Below are positions 42,384 through 50,489 of a stretch of 64,000 nt of DNA, piece by piece. Position 1 is the first letter of the stretch, and every line of letters starts with the position of its first letter. A model generated the notes under the pieces. The model had not been told where the DNA came from and ran no database searches. It saw nothing but the letters and a program-made list of their open reading frames with translations. The translations under genes were made by a program, and so were the position numbers. The stretch covers positions 24,234 to 88,233 of the forward strand of contig JBDHSX010000004.1 in assembly GCA_039808365.1 (NCBI GenBank), written 5' to 3'. The DNA is from 62-47 sp039808365 (GTDB taxonomy: Bacteria; Pseudomonadota; Alphaproteobacteria; Rhizobiales; Xanthobacteraceae).

Positions 42384-43153
42384 TGAGGACCGTGCACTGG
42401 CTGGTCGCGCGCCTGCCGACCGTATCGCTTTTCGTTATCCTGTTGATCGCCTGGCAACTCGCCGTCTCGTTCGGCGGTATCCGCGAATACCTGCTGCCGT
42501 CGCCGGCCTCGGTGTTCGCCGCGCTGACCAAGGGCGAGATTCCCTGGAGCCGTCACATCTGGGTCACGGCGGTGGAGATCCTCGGTGCCTTCGCCATCGC
42601 GGCGGTGGCCGGCGTGTTCCTGGGAACGATGATCGCGTGGTCGCGCATCATCTCGCAGGCGCTGATGCCGTTCCTGGTTTTCGTGAACACCCTGCCGAAG
42701 GTGGCGGTGGCGCCGCTGTTTTTGATCTGGATGGGATACGGCATCCTGCCGAACATGCTGATCGGCGCGATGATCGGCTTCTTCCCGGTGGTCATCAACA
42801 CCGCGGTCGGCCTGACCCAGATCGATCGCGACCTGCTGGATCTGGGCCGCGTGTTCAGCGCGCCGAAATGGAAGGTCTTCGTCAAAATCCGAATCCCGAA
42901 TGCCTATCCGTTCATTCTCAGCGCGTTGAAGATCACCGCCACCTCGGCGGTCGTTGGCGCCATCGTCGGCGAGTTCGTCGCCTCGCAGCGCGGCCTCGGC
43001 TACGTGATCATCGCGACCCAGAGCAGCATGGACACCGCGGTGGCCTTTGCCGCCCTGTTCTGGATTTCGCTGGTGGGCCTTGTAACTTTCGGGATTGTGG
43101 CGATGCTGACGCGCGTTCTCACGCCATGGGCCGAGAACGGCGATAACCCCTGA
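42380..43153 (+). CDS. ABC transporter permease (SsuC/TauC-like)
   Basis: 257 residues, six membrane helices, with the cytoplasmic EAA loop near LDLGRVFSAPKWKVFVKIRIPNAYPFI. It forms the channel of a type-I importer of the nitrate/sulfonate/taurine/pyrimidine-precursor class. Its start overlaps the DapA-family gene by ATGA, so import and metabolism are cotranslated. Confidence 0.93.
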   Translation: MMRTVHWLVARLPTVSLFVILLIAWQLAVSFGGIREYLLPSPASVFAALTKGEIPWSRHIWVTAVEILGAFAIAAVAGVFLGTMIAWSRIISQALMPFLVFVNTLPKVAVAPLFLIWMGYGILPNMLIGAMIGFFPVVINTAVGLTQIDRDLLDLGRVFSAPKWKVFVKIRIPNAYPFILSALKITATSAVVGAIVGEFVASQRGLGYVIIATQSSMDTAVAFAALFWISLVGLVTFGIVAMLTRVLTPWAENGDNP

Positions 43154-43184
43154 CGGGCATAACTAACAGAGTGGGAGGGTAGCG

Positions 43185-44192
43185 ATGAAACGGTTCAAGA
43201 CGTTGCTGGGCGCGCTGATGACATTGACGCTCGCGGGCGCTTCCGCCGCCCAGGCGCAGGAGAAATTCAAGTTCGCCCTGAACTGGTTTCCGGTGGGCGA
43301 TCACACCGCCTATTGGGTGGCGCTCGACAAGGGCTATTACGCCAAGGCCGGCCTTGACGTGACGCTGGAGAACTCGAAGGGATCGGGCGACTCCATCGCG
43401 AAGGTCGATACCGGCCGCGCCGACGCCGGCCTCGCCGACGCCGCCGTGATCATCGCCGCCGTCTCGCGCGGCGCCAAGATCAAGACCGTGGGCATGGTCT
43501 TCGACAAGACGCCGCTGAACGTCTTCAGCCGCCCGGACATGCCGATCCGCACGCCGAAGGAACTGGAGGGTCATACCATCGCCGCGCCGCCGGGTGACGG
43601 CCAGCGCCAGATCTGGCCGGCCTTCGCCAAGCTCCACGGCGTCGACATGGACAAGGTCACCTGGGTGAATGTCGAGCCTTCGGCCAAGGTGGCGGCGGTG
43701 AGCGAGAAGCGCGTCGACGCCGTGGCCGACTATCTCACCGGCCAGCCGAACTATGACAAGGCGATGGGCGGCCCCGGCACGGCGGTGATGATGCCCTGGG
43801 CCGATTTCGGCTTCGACATGTATTCGATGTCGATCATGGCCAGCGAAGATACCATGAAGAACCGGCCGAAAGCTTTGAAGGCTTTTCTTGAGGCTTCCTA
43901 TCAGGGCTGGCGCGACGTGATGGCCGATCCCGAGGGCTCGATCGCCATCTACAAGAAGCGCGTGCCGGAAATCAACGTGGACTACATCAGGGCCAACACC
44001 AAGCTCGGCCTCAGCCTGATGAACACCGAACGCTATCGGCAGCACGGCATCGGCTGGATGGAGCCCAAGAAGATGTGCGCTTCGGTCGATCTGGTGAACA
44101 CGTATATGGGCCTCAAAAAGACCGTCGCCTGCGACGACGTCTACACCAACGACTTCCTGACGAAAGTGTCGGTGCCGGACAATTTCAAGTGA
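43185..44192 (+). CDS. ABC transporter substrate-binding protein (NMT1/THI5-like)
   Basis: 335 residues with a Sec signal (MKRFKTLLGALMTLTLAGASAAQA). The mature protein begins EKFKFALNWFPVGDHTAYWVALDKGYYAKAGLDV, the NMT1/THI5-like opening, with HTAYWVALDKGYY lining the ligand pocket. Such proteins bind sulfonates, thiamine/pyrimidine precursors, nitrate or aromatic acids; the ligand is unknown here. A GTGGGAGGG ribosome site lies 8 nt before ATG 43185. Confidence 0.92.
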   Translation: MKRFKTLLGALMTLTLAGASAAQAQEKFKFALNWFPVGDHTAYWVALDKGYYAKAGLDVTLENSKGSGDSIAKVDTGRADAGLADAAVIIAAVSRGAKIKTVGMVFDKTPLNVFSRPDMPIRTPKELEGHTIAAPPGDGQRQIWPAFAKLHGVDMDKVTWVNVEPSAKVAAVSEKRVDAVADYLTGQPNYDKAMGGPGTAVMMPWADFGFDMYSMSIMASEDTMKNRPKALKAFLEASYQGWRDVMADPEGSIAIYKKRVPEINVDYIRANTKLGLSLMNTERYRQHGIGWMEPKKMCASVDLVNTYMGLKKTVACDDVYTNDFLTKVSVPDNFK

Positions 44193-44233
44193 GCCCGGAC
44201 ATCATCCGAACCGGTGCGTAGGGAGGCCGTGCG

Positions 44234-45010
44234 TTGAACGACGAGGTAATCCAGCTCGACCGGGTTGGGATGATCTATCAGGCGGCGAGTGGTCCCGTCG
44301 AAGCGTTGAGCGATATTTCGCTCAACGTTCACCGGGGCGAATTCATCGCCCTTGTCGGCCCGTCCGGCTGCGGCAAGTCGACCCTGCTGCGCATCGTCGC
44401 CGGACTGCGACCGGCGACGCGCGGCTCGGTGAAGGTGAACGGGGCTGAAGTCACCAAGCCGATCGCCGCGGTCGGCATGGTGTTTCAGGCCGCGGTTTTG
44501 CTGCGTTGGCGCACCATCCTCGACAATGTGCTTCTGCCCGCGGAACTGGCGGGCCTTGATCCGAGGAAGTATCGCGAACGCGCCTTCGAACTGCTGCGTC
44601 TCACCGGCCTTCAGGATTTCGCCAACAAGCGGCCGACCGAACTGTCGGGGGGCATGCAGCAGCGCGCCTCGCTCTGCCGCGCCTTGTTGCTCGATCCGCC
44701 GTTGCTCTTGATGGATGAGCCGTTCGGAGCGCTGGACGCCATGACGCGCGACGATATGAACCTGGAACTGTTGCGGATCTGGGGGGAAAGCTCGGAGCAG
44801 CGCAAGACCATCCTGTTCGTGACGCACTCGATCCAGGAGGCGGTGTTCATGGCCGATCGCGTGGTGGTGATGTCCGCCCGCCCCGGCCGTATCGCGGAAA
44901 TCAAGCCGATCGACCTGCCGCGCCCGCGCACGGTGCAGGTGCGCGCCACCGCAAGGGCGGGTGAATTGTCGCTCGACATCTTCGAGAAGCTCACCGGACG
45001 GAGGAATTGA
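44234..45010 (+). CDS. ABC transporter ATP-binding protein (SsuB/TauB-like)
   Basis: 258 residues from TTG 44234, with AGGGAGG 7 nt upstream. Walker A GPSGCGKSTLLR, signature LSGGMQQRASLCRALL, Walker B LLLMDEPFGALD, H-loop FVTHSIQEAVFMADRVVVMSARPGR. It powers the importer with the neighbouring permease and binding protein. The rare TTG start suggests limited translation. Confidence 0.95.
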   Translation: MNDEVIQLDRVGMIYQAASGPVEALSDISLNVHRGEFIALVGPSGCGKSTLLRIVAGLRPATRGSVKVNGAEVTKPIAAVGMVFQAAVLLRWRTILDNVLLPAELAGLDPRKYRERAFELLRLTGLQDFANKRPTELSGGMQQRASLCRALLLDPPLLLMDEPFGALDAMTRDDMNLELLRIWGESSEQRKTILFVTHSIQEAVFMADRVVVMSARPGRIAEIKPIDLPRPRTVQVRATARAGELSLDIFEKLTGRRN

Positions 45011-45014
45011 GGCC

Positions 45015-45845
45015 GTGAAGCTCGCCTTGTGCAATGAGGTCGTCGCCGGCGGTCGCGACTTCGCCGCGCAATGCCGGCTGGCCGCCGCGCTCGGCTATCA
45101 GGGGCTGGAAATCGCGCCGTTCACGCTGGATGACGAGCCGCATAAGCTGTCGGCGCAACGGATCCGCGAAATCCGCGCCATCGCCGAGGACGCCAGCCTG
45201 AAAATTTCCGGCCTGCATTGGCTGCTGGTCAAGCCCGCCGGCTTGTCGATCACCGCGGCGGAGGCCACCGTTCGCGAGCGAACGCTCGACGTCTTGTATC
45301 ATCTAATCGATCTGTGCGCGGCGCTGGGCGGCGAGACGATGGTGCATGGTTCGCCGGCGCAGCGACGCCTTCCCGACCATGAGGCGGACATTGCCCGCGC
45401 CAACGCGACCAAAATTCTCGCCGCCGTCGCCGAACGCGCCGCGCGCGCGGGCGTGACCTATTGCATCGAACCGCTGGCGGCGCCGGGCGCCAATTTCATC
45501 AACACCCTGGAGGAGGCCGCCGGCCTGCTTCGCGAGGTCGGCAGCCCGGCGCTCCGCACCATGATCGATTGCAGCGCCTCGGTTCAGATGGAGCGCGAGC
45601 CGCTGGACGCACTGGCGGCGCGCTGGCTTCCGACCGGACTGGTGGCGCATATCCAGGTGAACGACCGCAACCGGCGCGGTCCCGGTCAGGGAGCCGATCC
45701 GTTCGCGCCGCTGATCGCGACGCTCAAGCGGCTGAACTATCGCGGCTGGATCGCCGTCGAGCCGTTCGACTACGTGCCGGATGGCGCGGCCTGCGCGGCG
45801 CGCAGCATCGGCTATTTGCAGGGATTGATCGAGGGAACGCCGTGA
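45015..45845 (+). CDS. Sugar phosphate isomerase/epimerase-fold protein (xylose-isomerase-like TIM barrel)
   Basis: 276 residues from GTG 45015. AP-endonuclease-2/xylose-isomerase-like TIM barrel: YQGLEIAPFTLDDEPHKLS, SGLHWLLVKPAGLSIT, MVHGSPAQRRLPDHE, YCIEPLAAPGANFINTLEEA, IDCSASVQMEREPLDAL, HIQVNDRNRRGPGQG and WIAVEPFDYVPDG, supplying the metal-binding Glu/Asp/His set. Substrate unknown; likely an isomerase or epimerase of a sugar-like intermediate. Its stop overlaps the next start by GTGA. Confidence 0.82.
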   Translation: MKLALCNEVVAGGRDFAAQCRLAAALGYQGLEIAPFTLDDEPHKLSAQRIREIRAIAEDASLKISGLHWLLVKPAGLSITAAEATVRERTLDVLYHLIDLCAALGGETMVHGSPAQRRLPDHEADIARANATKILAAVAERAARAGVTYCIEPLAAPGANFINTLEEAAGLLREVGSPALRTMIDCSASVQMEREPLDALAARWLPTGLVAHIQVNDRNRRGPGQGADPFAPLIATLKRLNYRGWIAVEPFDYVPDGAACAARSIGYLQGLIEGTP

Positions 45846-47278
45846 CGAGTCAGGCTCCGCATCTCACCGTTCTGGCTGTCGAGCCGTTCGAACGCGCCTA
45901 CAAGAACCGGATGACGTTCCGTTTCGGCAACATCATCTCGACCGGCGGCCGGCAGGCGGTGCTCCGGCTGTTGGTGCGATTGGCCGATGGCCGCGAAGGC
46001 TGGGGCTACGCGGCCGAATCCATCGGCGGCAAGTGGTTCGACAAACGACCGGAACTCACCGACCAGCAGGCCGCCGACCAGTTGCGCCGCTCGCTCGCCA
46101 TGGCGAGCGATCTTTATCGGGCCTCGACGCCGCGCACGCCGTTCGGCTTTTTCGCCGATCACTACGCCGAGCATGTCGCCGCCTGCGGCGCCAAGGGGCT
46201 GCTGCCCCTGGTCGCGAGCTATGGGCCGGCTCTGCTCGACCGCGCGATCCTCGACGCGGTTTGCCGGATCGAGGGGCTGAGCTTCTATGCGGCGATGCAG
46301 GCCAACCTGCCGGGCATGCGGCCGCACGCCATTATCCCCGACATGGCCGGTTTCGATTTCGCAAAATTCCTCGTCGCTCTCAAGCCCGCGTCCACCATCG
46401 CCGCGCGCCACACCGTCGGCATGGTCGATCCACTGGTGGCGGCGGACCAGACGCCGGCGGATCGCGTCAATGACGGTTTGCCGGAAACACTGGAAGAAGT
46501 TGTGGCGGCCTATGGCCAGCGCTATTTCAAGCTCAAGGTCGGCGGCGACCTCGAGGCCGACATCGACCGCCTAAGCAAGATCGCCGGCGTGCTGGATCAA
46601 ATCGCGGAGCCCTATTTCGCGACCATCGACGGCAACGAGCAATATGCCGACGCTGGAGCCGCGCTGGAACTGTGGCACGCCATCGCGGCGACGCCGGCTC
46701 TCAAGCGCCTCGCGCGATCGACGCTGTTCGTCGAGCAGCCGATCACGCGGCAGGCGGCGCTTTCGACCTCGGTCAAGCCTTTCGCCAATGTGAAACCACT
46801 CATCATCGATGAGTCCGACGGCGAGATCGATTCCTTCCCGCGCGCCCGCGCGGTCGGCTATGACGGGGTTTCATCGAAGGCTTGCAAGGGGTTCTACAAG
46901 TCGATCATCAATCGCGCCCGCTGCGAGACATGGAACGCGGAAGGCGACGGCCGCCGCTATTTCATGTCGGCCGAGGATCTGACGGTGCATGCCGGCGTTT
47001 CGCTCCAGCAGGATCTGGCGCTGGTGAATTATCTCGGGTTGACCCATGTCGAGCGCAACGGCCATCATTTCGTCGATGGTTTCTGCGAGCGCCCGGCCAG
47101 CGAGGCCGATGCGTTCCTGGCGGCGCATTCCGATCTCTATCACCGCGATCACGGCAAGGTGCGCCTGCGCATCGCGCAGGGCATGCTGCGTCTCGCCTCG
47201 CTGGACTGTGTCGGCTTCGGCCATGCCCCGACGCCGGACTTCACGCAATTGACGGCCATGCCGGTGCCGGGCGGCTAG
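45842..47278 (+). CDS. Enolase-superfamily (muconate-lactonizing/mandelate-racemase-like) enzyme
   Basis: 478 residues from GTG 45842, longer than the usual ~370-400. Enolase-superfamily residues can be placed: KxK base pair Lys230/Lys232 (FKLKVGG), metal ligands Asp263 (TIDGNE), Glu298 (FVEQPI) and Asp323/Glu324 (IIDESDG), and a Lys346 (SSKACKG) on the other face, as in the MLE/dipeptide-epimerase subgroup. It probably abstracts an alpha-proton of a carboxylate for dehydration, cycloisomerisation or epimerisation. Last gene of the cluster, followed by hairpins. Confidence 0.82.
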   Translation: MTSQAPHLTVLAVEPFERAYKNRMTFRFGNIISTGGRQAVLRLLVRLADGREGWGYAAESIGGKWFDKRPELTDQQAADQLRRSLAMASDLYRASTPRTPFGFFADHYAEHVAACGAKGLLPLVASYGPALLDRAILDAVCRIEGLSFYAAMQANLPGMRPHAIIPDMAGFDFAKFLVALKPASTIAARHTVGMVDPLVAADQTPADRVNDGLPETLEEVVAAYGQRYFKLKVGGDLEADIDRLSKIAGVLDQIAEPYFATIDGNEQYADAGAALELWHAIAATPALKRLARSTLFVEQPITRQAALSTSVKPFANVKPLIIDESDGEIDSFPRARAVGYDGVSSKACKGFYKSIINRARCETWNAEGDGRRYFMSAEDLTVHAGVSLQQDLALVNYLGLTHVERNGHHFVDGFCERPASEADAFLAAHSDLYHRDHGKVRLRIAQGMLRLASLDCVGFGHAPTPDFTQLTAMPVPGG

Positions 47279-47342
47279 AGCATGATCGGTCTGGATCGAA
47301 TTGCTCGCGAACATTCCGAGAGTCTGACTGGACAGGGGCGTC

Positions 47343-47364
47343 ATCGTCCGCGAAGGCGGACGAT
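47343..47364. repeat. Palindromic hairpin repeat
   Basis: ATCGTCCGC (47343-47351), loop GAAG, GCGGACGAT (47356-47364): a perfect 9-bp stem. Intergenic palindromes of this kind are common as dispersed copies in Bradyrhizobium-type genomes (from memory); only one copy is in this window. Confidence 0.6.
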
Positions 47365-47415
47365 CCAGTAAACGGTGCAGGTGCGAGGAAATCCGTCTTC
47401 AGTCCGGAACACTGG

Positions 47416-47447
47416 ATGCTCCGCTTCGCGGAGCATGACAGCTTTTT
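47416..47447 (+). terminator. Hairpin with T-run after the enolase-like gene (also a likely dispersed repeat)
   Basis: ATGCTCCGC (47416-47424), loop TTC, GCGGAGCAT (47428-47436), then GACAGC and five T residues (47443-47447). The 9-bp GC-rich stem and T-run fit a rho-independent terminator for the long rightward cluster, placed just before the convergent nitronate monooxygenase stop. Confidence 0.6.
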
Positions 47448-47456
47448 GCTACCGGC

Positions 47457-48431
47457 TTATGGATTGCCGTTGGTCAACGCCGCCTGATATTGCGCGGCGA
47501 GTTGGTCGACGAGACCGGCGACGCTGGTAACCGCGCGCACGCCCGAGACCGAGTGCCCCGCGCTCCAAACGTCGGTCCAGCGTCGCAATCCGTCCTCGGC
47601 GTTGTTGCCGCCGAACTTTTCCCGGGCGCGGACTTCCGACACCGATTCATCGAGATTTGCCGGATCGAGACCGGCGGCGATGATCGACGGCCGCAACATG
47701 CTGGCGTCGAGCCCGGTGAAAGCCTTGGTCAACATCACATCGTCAAGCGTGCTGTCGACCAGCATCTGGCGATACGCATCGCTCGCCATGCTCTCGCGCG
47801 TGGCGATGAAGCCAGTGCCCATATAGGCAAGATCGCAACCGAGCACGCGCGCCGCCGCCAGCGATGCGCCGTCCGTGACGCCGCCCGCCAGCACGATCGG
47901 ACCGTCGAACATGGCGCGGACCGCGCGCACGAACGCGAACGGATTGGCCCAGCCGGTTTGCCCGCCAGCCCCCGCCGTGAGCAGGATGAGACCGTCGGCG
48001 CCGGCTTCGAGCGCTTTCTCGGCATGCCGCAGCGACGCGATGTCGGCGAACACCAGACAGCCGATGTCGTGCAGCGGCGCGACGGCGGCGGCCGGTGACC
48101 CGACGCTGGTGATCACCATTTCGACCTTGTGGCGCACGAGACAGCCGAGATCATCCTTGAAGCGCGGCTGGCGAATGATGAGGTTCGGACAATGCGGCGC
48201 GGCCGGCCGCCCGAACTCGGCAAGGTTACGTTCGATCTGGCCGAGCCAGGTGTCGAGTTCCTCGACCGAGCGCGCGTTGGCGGTCGGAAACGCGCCGATC
48301 ACGCCGGCCCGGCATGCCGCCGTGACGAGATCGACGCCCGAGACGCGGAGCATGGGCGCCGCGATCAACGGCAGGCGCAGCCGCGTCGTGATCGCGTCCG
48401 GCAGAGCATTGCGGCGACGGAGAGCATCCAT
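47457..48431 (-). CDS. Nitronate monooxygenase / 2-nitropropane dioxygenase-family FMN protein
   Basis: 324 residues. FMN-binding TIM barrel: TRLRLPLIAAPMLRVSGVDLVTAACRAG (start), GADGLILLTAGAGGQTGWANPFAFV, and VLAGGVTDGASLAAARVLGCDLAYMGTGF (phosphate loop). It oxidises alkyl nitronates or related substrates; in fatty-acid gene neighbourhoods such proteins may be misnamed enoyl-reductase-like enzymes. It follows a decayed enoyl-CoA hydratase gene and a TetR gene on the same strand. Confidence 0.9.
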   Translation of the reverse strand: MDALRRRNALPDAITTRLRLPLIAAPMLRVSGVDLVTAACRAGVIGAFPTANARSVEELDTWLGQIERNLAEFGRPAAPHCPNLIIRQPRFKDDLGCLVRHKVEMVITSVGSPAAAVAPLHDIGCLVFADIASLRHAEKALEAGADGLILLTAGAGGQTGWANPFAFVRAVRAMFDGPIVLAGGVTDGASLAAARVLGCDLAYMGTGFIATRESMASDAYRQMLVDSTLDDVMLTKAFTGLDASMLRPSIIAAGLDPANLDESVSEVRAREKFGGNNAEDGLRRWTDVWSAGHSVSGVRAVTSVAGLVDQLAAQYQAALTNGNP

Positions 48432-48433
48432 TG

Positions 48434-48574
48434 TTACCTGCCTTTCCAGATCGGCTTGCGCTTCTCAGCGAAGGCCTTGAGGCCCCCGGTGCGGTCTTCC
48501 GAATTTAGCGCGCGCGCCGCAATCGGCAACTGCTTCGCCGAGTCAACGGCTTGATATAGACATGCCGCCTGCCA
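48434..48574 (-). pseudogene. 3' remnant of an enoyl-CoA hydratase (crotonase) gene
   Basis: Read on the minus strand, 46 codons before a TAA at 48434 encode a typical crotonase C-terminus, including AACLYQAVDSAKQLPIAARA and SEDRTGGLKAFAEKRKP followed by IWKGR. There is no start codon or upstream domain: the frame runs into the tetR stop at 48577, so the first ~210 codons are gone. The remnant sits between tetR and the nitronate monooxygenase, so the ancestral order was probably tetR, hydratase, monooxygenase. Confidence 0.75.
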
Positions 48575-48576
48575 GT

Positions 48577-49197
48577 TTAGCCGATCAACCCCTTGGCGAA
48601 GGATTGCGCGGCGGCGATGAGGGCATCGATGCTCTTTCTTGAGCGCTCCGGGTTGGGCTGGGCCAGTTCTTGCAGGGTGAGACCGTCAAGCCCCGCGAAA
48701 ATGAATCGAGCGAGCAGGGTGCAATTTGCGGATGAAAGACGCTGCGACTTGTTCCGTCCCGCCATGAGAACATCGCGATAGAAGCGCACATAAGTATCGT
48801 ACTGACGCTCGGCCAACCATTCCGCATCTTCGCGGAGAGCATAGAGCGTGAGCTCGTATTGCACGATTTGGATCGATCTCGTTTGCGAGATGGCCCGCCA
48901 CGAATTGCGCAGTAGTTGGCTGATGCATGTGTCGAGATCGGCGCCCTCCACCGTACCGAGGCCGCGCATCCGCTCGGCGATCCGTTCATTGAGCGCTTCG
49001 AGGACCGCGACCAGGAGCGCGCTCTTGTTTTCAAAGTGATAATGCAGCGCCGCAAGCGGCACGCCGGCCGCAGCCGCGATTTGGCGGGTCGTCGTGCGCA
49101 AGACGCCCGTTTGCTCCAAGGCCTGCAGGGCGCCCTCTATGATTTGCGCCCGCGTGTGATCACTTTTCGGGGTCGATTTCTTTTTGGTTGCCATCAA
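48577..49197 (-). CDS. TetR-family regulator divergent from livKHMGF
   Basis: 206 residues (starts ATG 49197 or the adjacent ATG 49194). Lys-rich N-terminus (ATKKKSTPKSDHTR), HTH with VLRTTTRQIAAAAGVPLAALHYHFENKSALLVAVLEAL, and a TetR_C domain. It is transcribed away from the Liv-type operon; the tandem palindromes in the 131-bp gap are the likely binding sites for control of both directions. Confidence 0.9.
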   Translation of the reverse strand: MMATKKKSTPKSDHTRAQIIEGALQALEQTGVLRTTTRQIAAAAGVPLAALHYHFENKSALLVAVLEALNERIAERMRGLGTVEGADLDTCISQLLRNSWRAISQTRSIQIVQYELTLYALREDAEWLAERQYDTYVRFYRDVLMAGRNKSQRLSSANCTLLARFIFAGLDGLTLQELAQPNPERSRKSIDALIAAAQSFAKGLIG

Positions 49198-49235
49198 CGT
49201 GCCCTCCGGCGAGCTCCAGACGATTTTCGCGAAAA

Positions 49236-49269
49236 TTGGTCACATGACAATATTTGGTCACTTGACCAA
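49236..49269. promoter_or_regulatory. Tandem TetR operators between tetR and livK
   Basis: A perfect inverted repeat TTGGTCA-CT-TGACCAA (49254-49269) lies 18 bp (start to start) from a degenerate copy TTGGTCA-CA-TGACAA (49236-49250). The pair lies within the 131-bp divergent spacer, about 60-95 bp before the livK start and 39 bp before the tetR start. Confidence 0.65.
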
Positions 49270-49328
49270 TTTTCGGATTGTGACATACTTCTAGTTACTA
49301 GGCCGCAACGAGTCACGGGGGGATAGGG

Positions 49329-50486
49329 ATGGATCGGCGTCTGTTTCTGAATGGTGCTGTTGTTTTGGCGATTTCGTCCCGGCTCGCGCCCGCGAGAGCC
49401 GCGGCGGACAAGATCAAAATCGGAGCTCTGTTCGCGCTGTCGGGCCCGTCCGCTTTTCTCGGCGAATCCCAGGAGAAAGCATTCAAGATGCTTGTCGAGG
49501 AGAAAAATGCCCAAGGGGGACTGGCCGGGCGCAAGGTGGAATACGTTATCTACGACACCGAAGGAAACGGCACGAAGGCTATTCAACAATTGCGCCGGCT
49601 GGTTGATTCCGATCGTGTCGACGTTGTTTTCGGACCGAATACCTCGGCCGAAGCCCTTCTCGTCAAACCCGTCGCGGCCGAACTCGAAACGCCGGTTCTG
49701 AGCTTCAGCGGCGCGGTCGAGATGACGGTGCCGCCGAATCCCTGGGTATTTCAGGCCGTTCCCAACAATCGCGTGGCCGTGCAGCACTTTCTCGGCTTCC
49801 TCAAGCGAAAGAACTACAAGAAAATTGCGTTCATCGCTTCCACGGATTCTTTCGGGCAAGGCGGTGCGACATTGTTCAAACAGCTCGCGCCCGACTACGG
49901 CCTCACGATCGTCACGGCCGAGGAATTCGGCCTCCGCGACACCGATATGACGCCGCAAATTCTCAAGATCAAAAGCCTGAGCCCGGACGCGATGGTGATC
50001 TGGAGCATCAATCCGGGTCCGAGCATCATTTTGCGGAATGCAAAGGCCATCGGGTTCGACAAGGCGATTTTCAACAGCAACGGAGTCGCTTCACCGCAGT
50101 TCATCGATCAGGTCGGCGCCGCCGGCGAAGGCACGTGGCTTTCCGCGCCGCGCCTGCTGTCCCCCGATAGCCTGTCCGACAGCGACCCGTCCAAGCCGGT
50201 CGTTACCAAACTTTATCGGGATTATGTCGCGAAGTGGAAGAAGCAACCCGCCGCGTTCGCGGCCATCCCGCAAGATGCCCTTCTGGTGCTCGAAGCCGCG
50301 CTCAAGCGTATCAAGGGCGACGTCACTCGGAAAAACCTTCGTGACGCCATCGAGTCGGTCAGCGGCGTTGTTGGCGCCAACGGCACCTATACGTTCTCAA
50401 GTCAGAATCACATGGGGTTGGACGATAGTTCCCACCCGATGGTGATGATGAAGATTGTGGGCGGAAAGTTCGTCGTGGAGCCCTGA
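49329..50486 (+). CDS. Liv-type ABC transporter substrate-binding protein
   Basis: 385 residues. Signal with an RR pair (MDRRLFLNGAVVLAISSRLAPARA), then a periplasmic-binding-protein type-1 domain: IKIGALFALSGPSAFLGESQEKAFKML, EYVIYDTEGNGTKAIQQLRRLV, VFGPNTSAEALLVKPVAAEL. It belongs to the branched-chain amino acid/aromatic acid/amide-binding class. First gene of livKHMGF; the next start is 3 bp after its stop. Confidence 0.93.
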   Translation: MDRRLFLNGAVVLAISSRLAPARAAADKIKIGALFALSGPSAFLGESQEKAFKMLVEEKNAQGGLAGRKVEYVIYDTEGNGTKAIQQLRRLVDSDRVDVVFGPNTSAEALLVKPVAAELETPVLSFSGAVEMTVPPNPWVFQAVPNNRVAVQHFLGFLKRKNYKKIAFIASTDSFGQGGATLFKQLAPDYGLTIVTAEEFGLRDTDMTPQILKIKSLSPDAMVIWSINPGPSIILRNAKAIGFDKAIFNSNGVASPQFIDQVGAAGEGTWLSAPRLLSPDSLSDSDPSKPVVTKLYRDYVAKWKKQPAAFAAIPQDALLVLEAALKRIKGDVTRKNLRDAIESVSGVVGANGTYTFSSQNHMGLDDSSHPMVMMKIVGGKFVVEP

Positions 50487-50489
50487 GCC

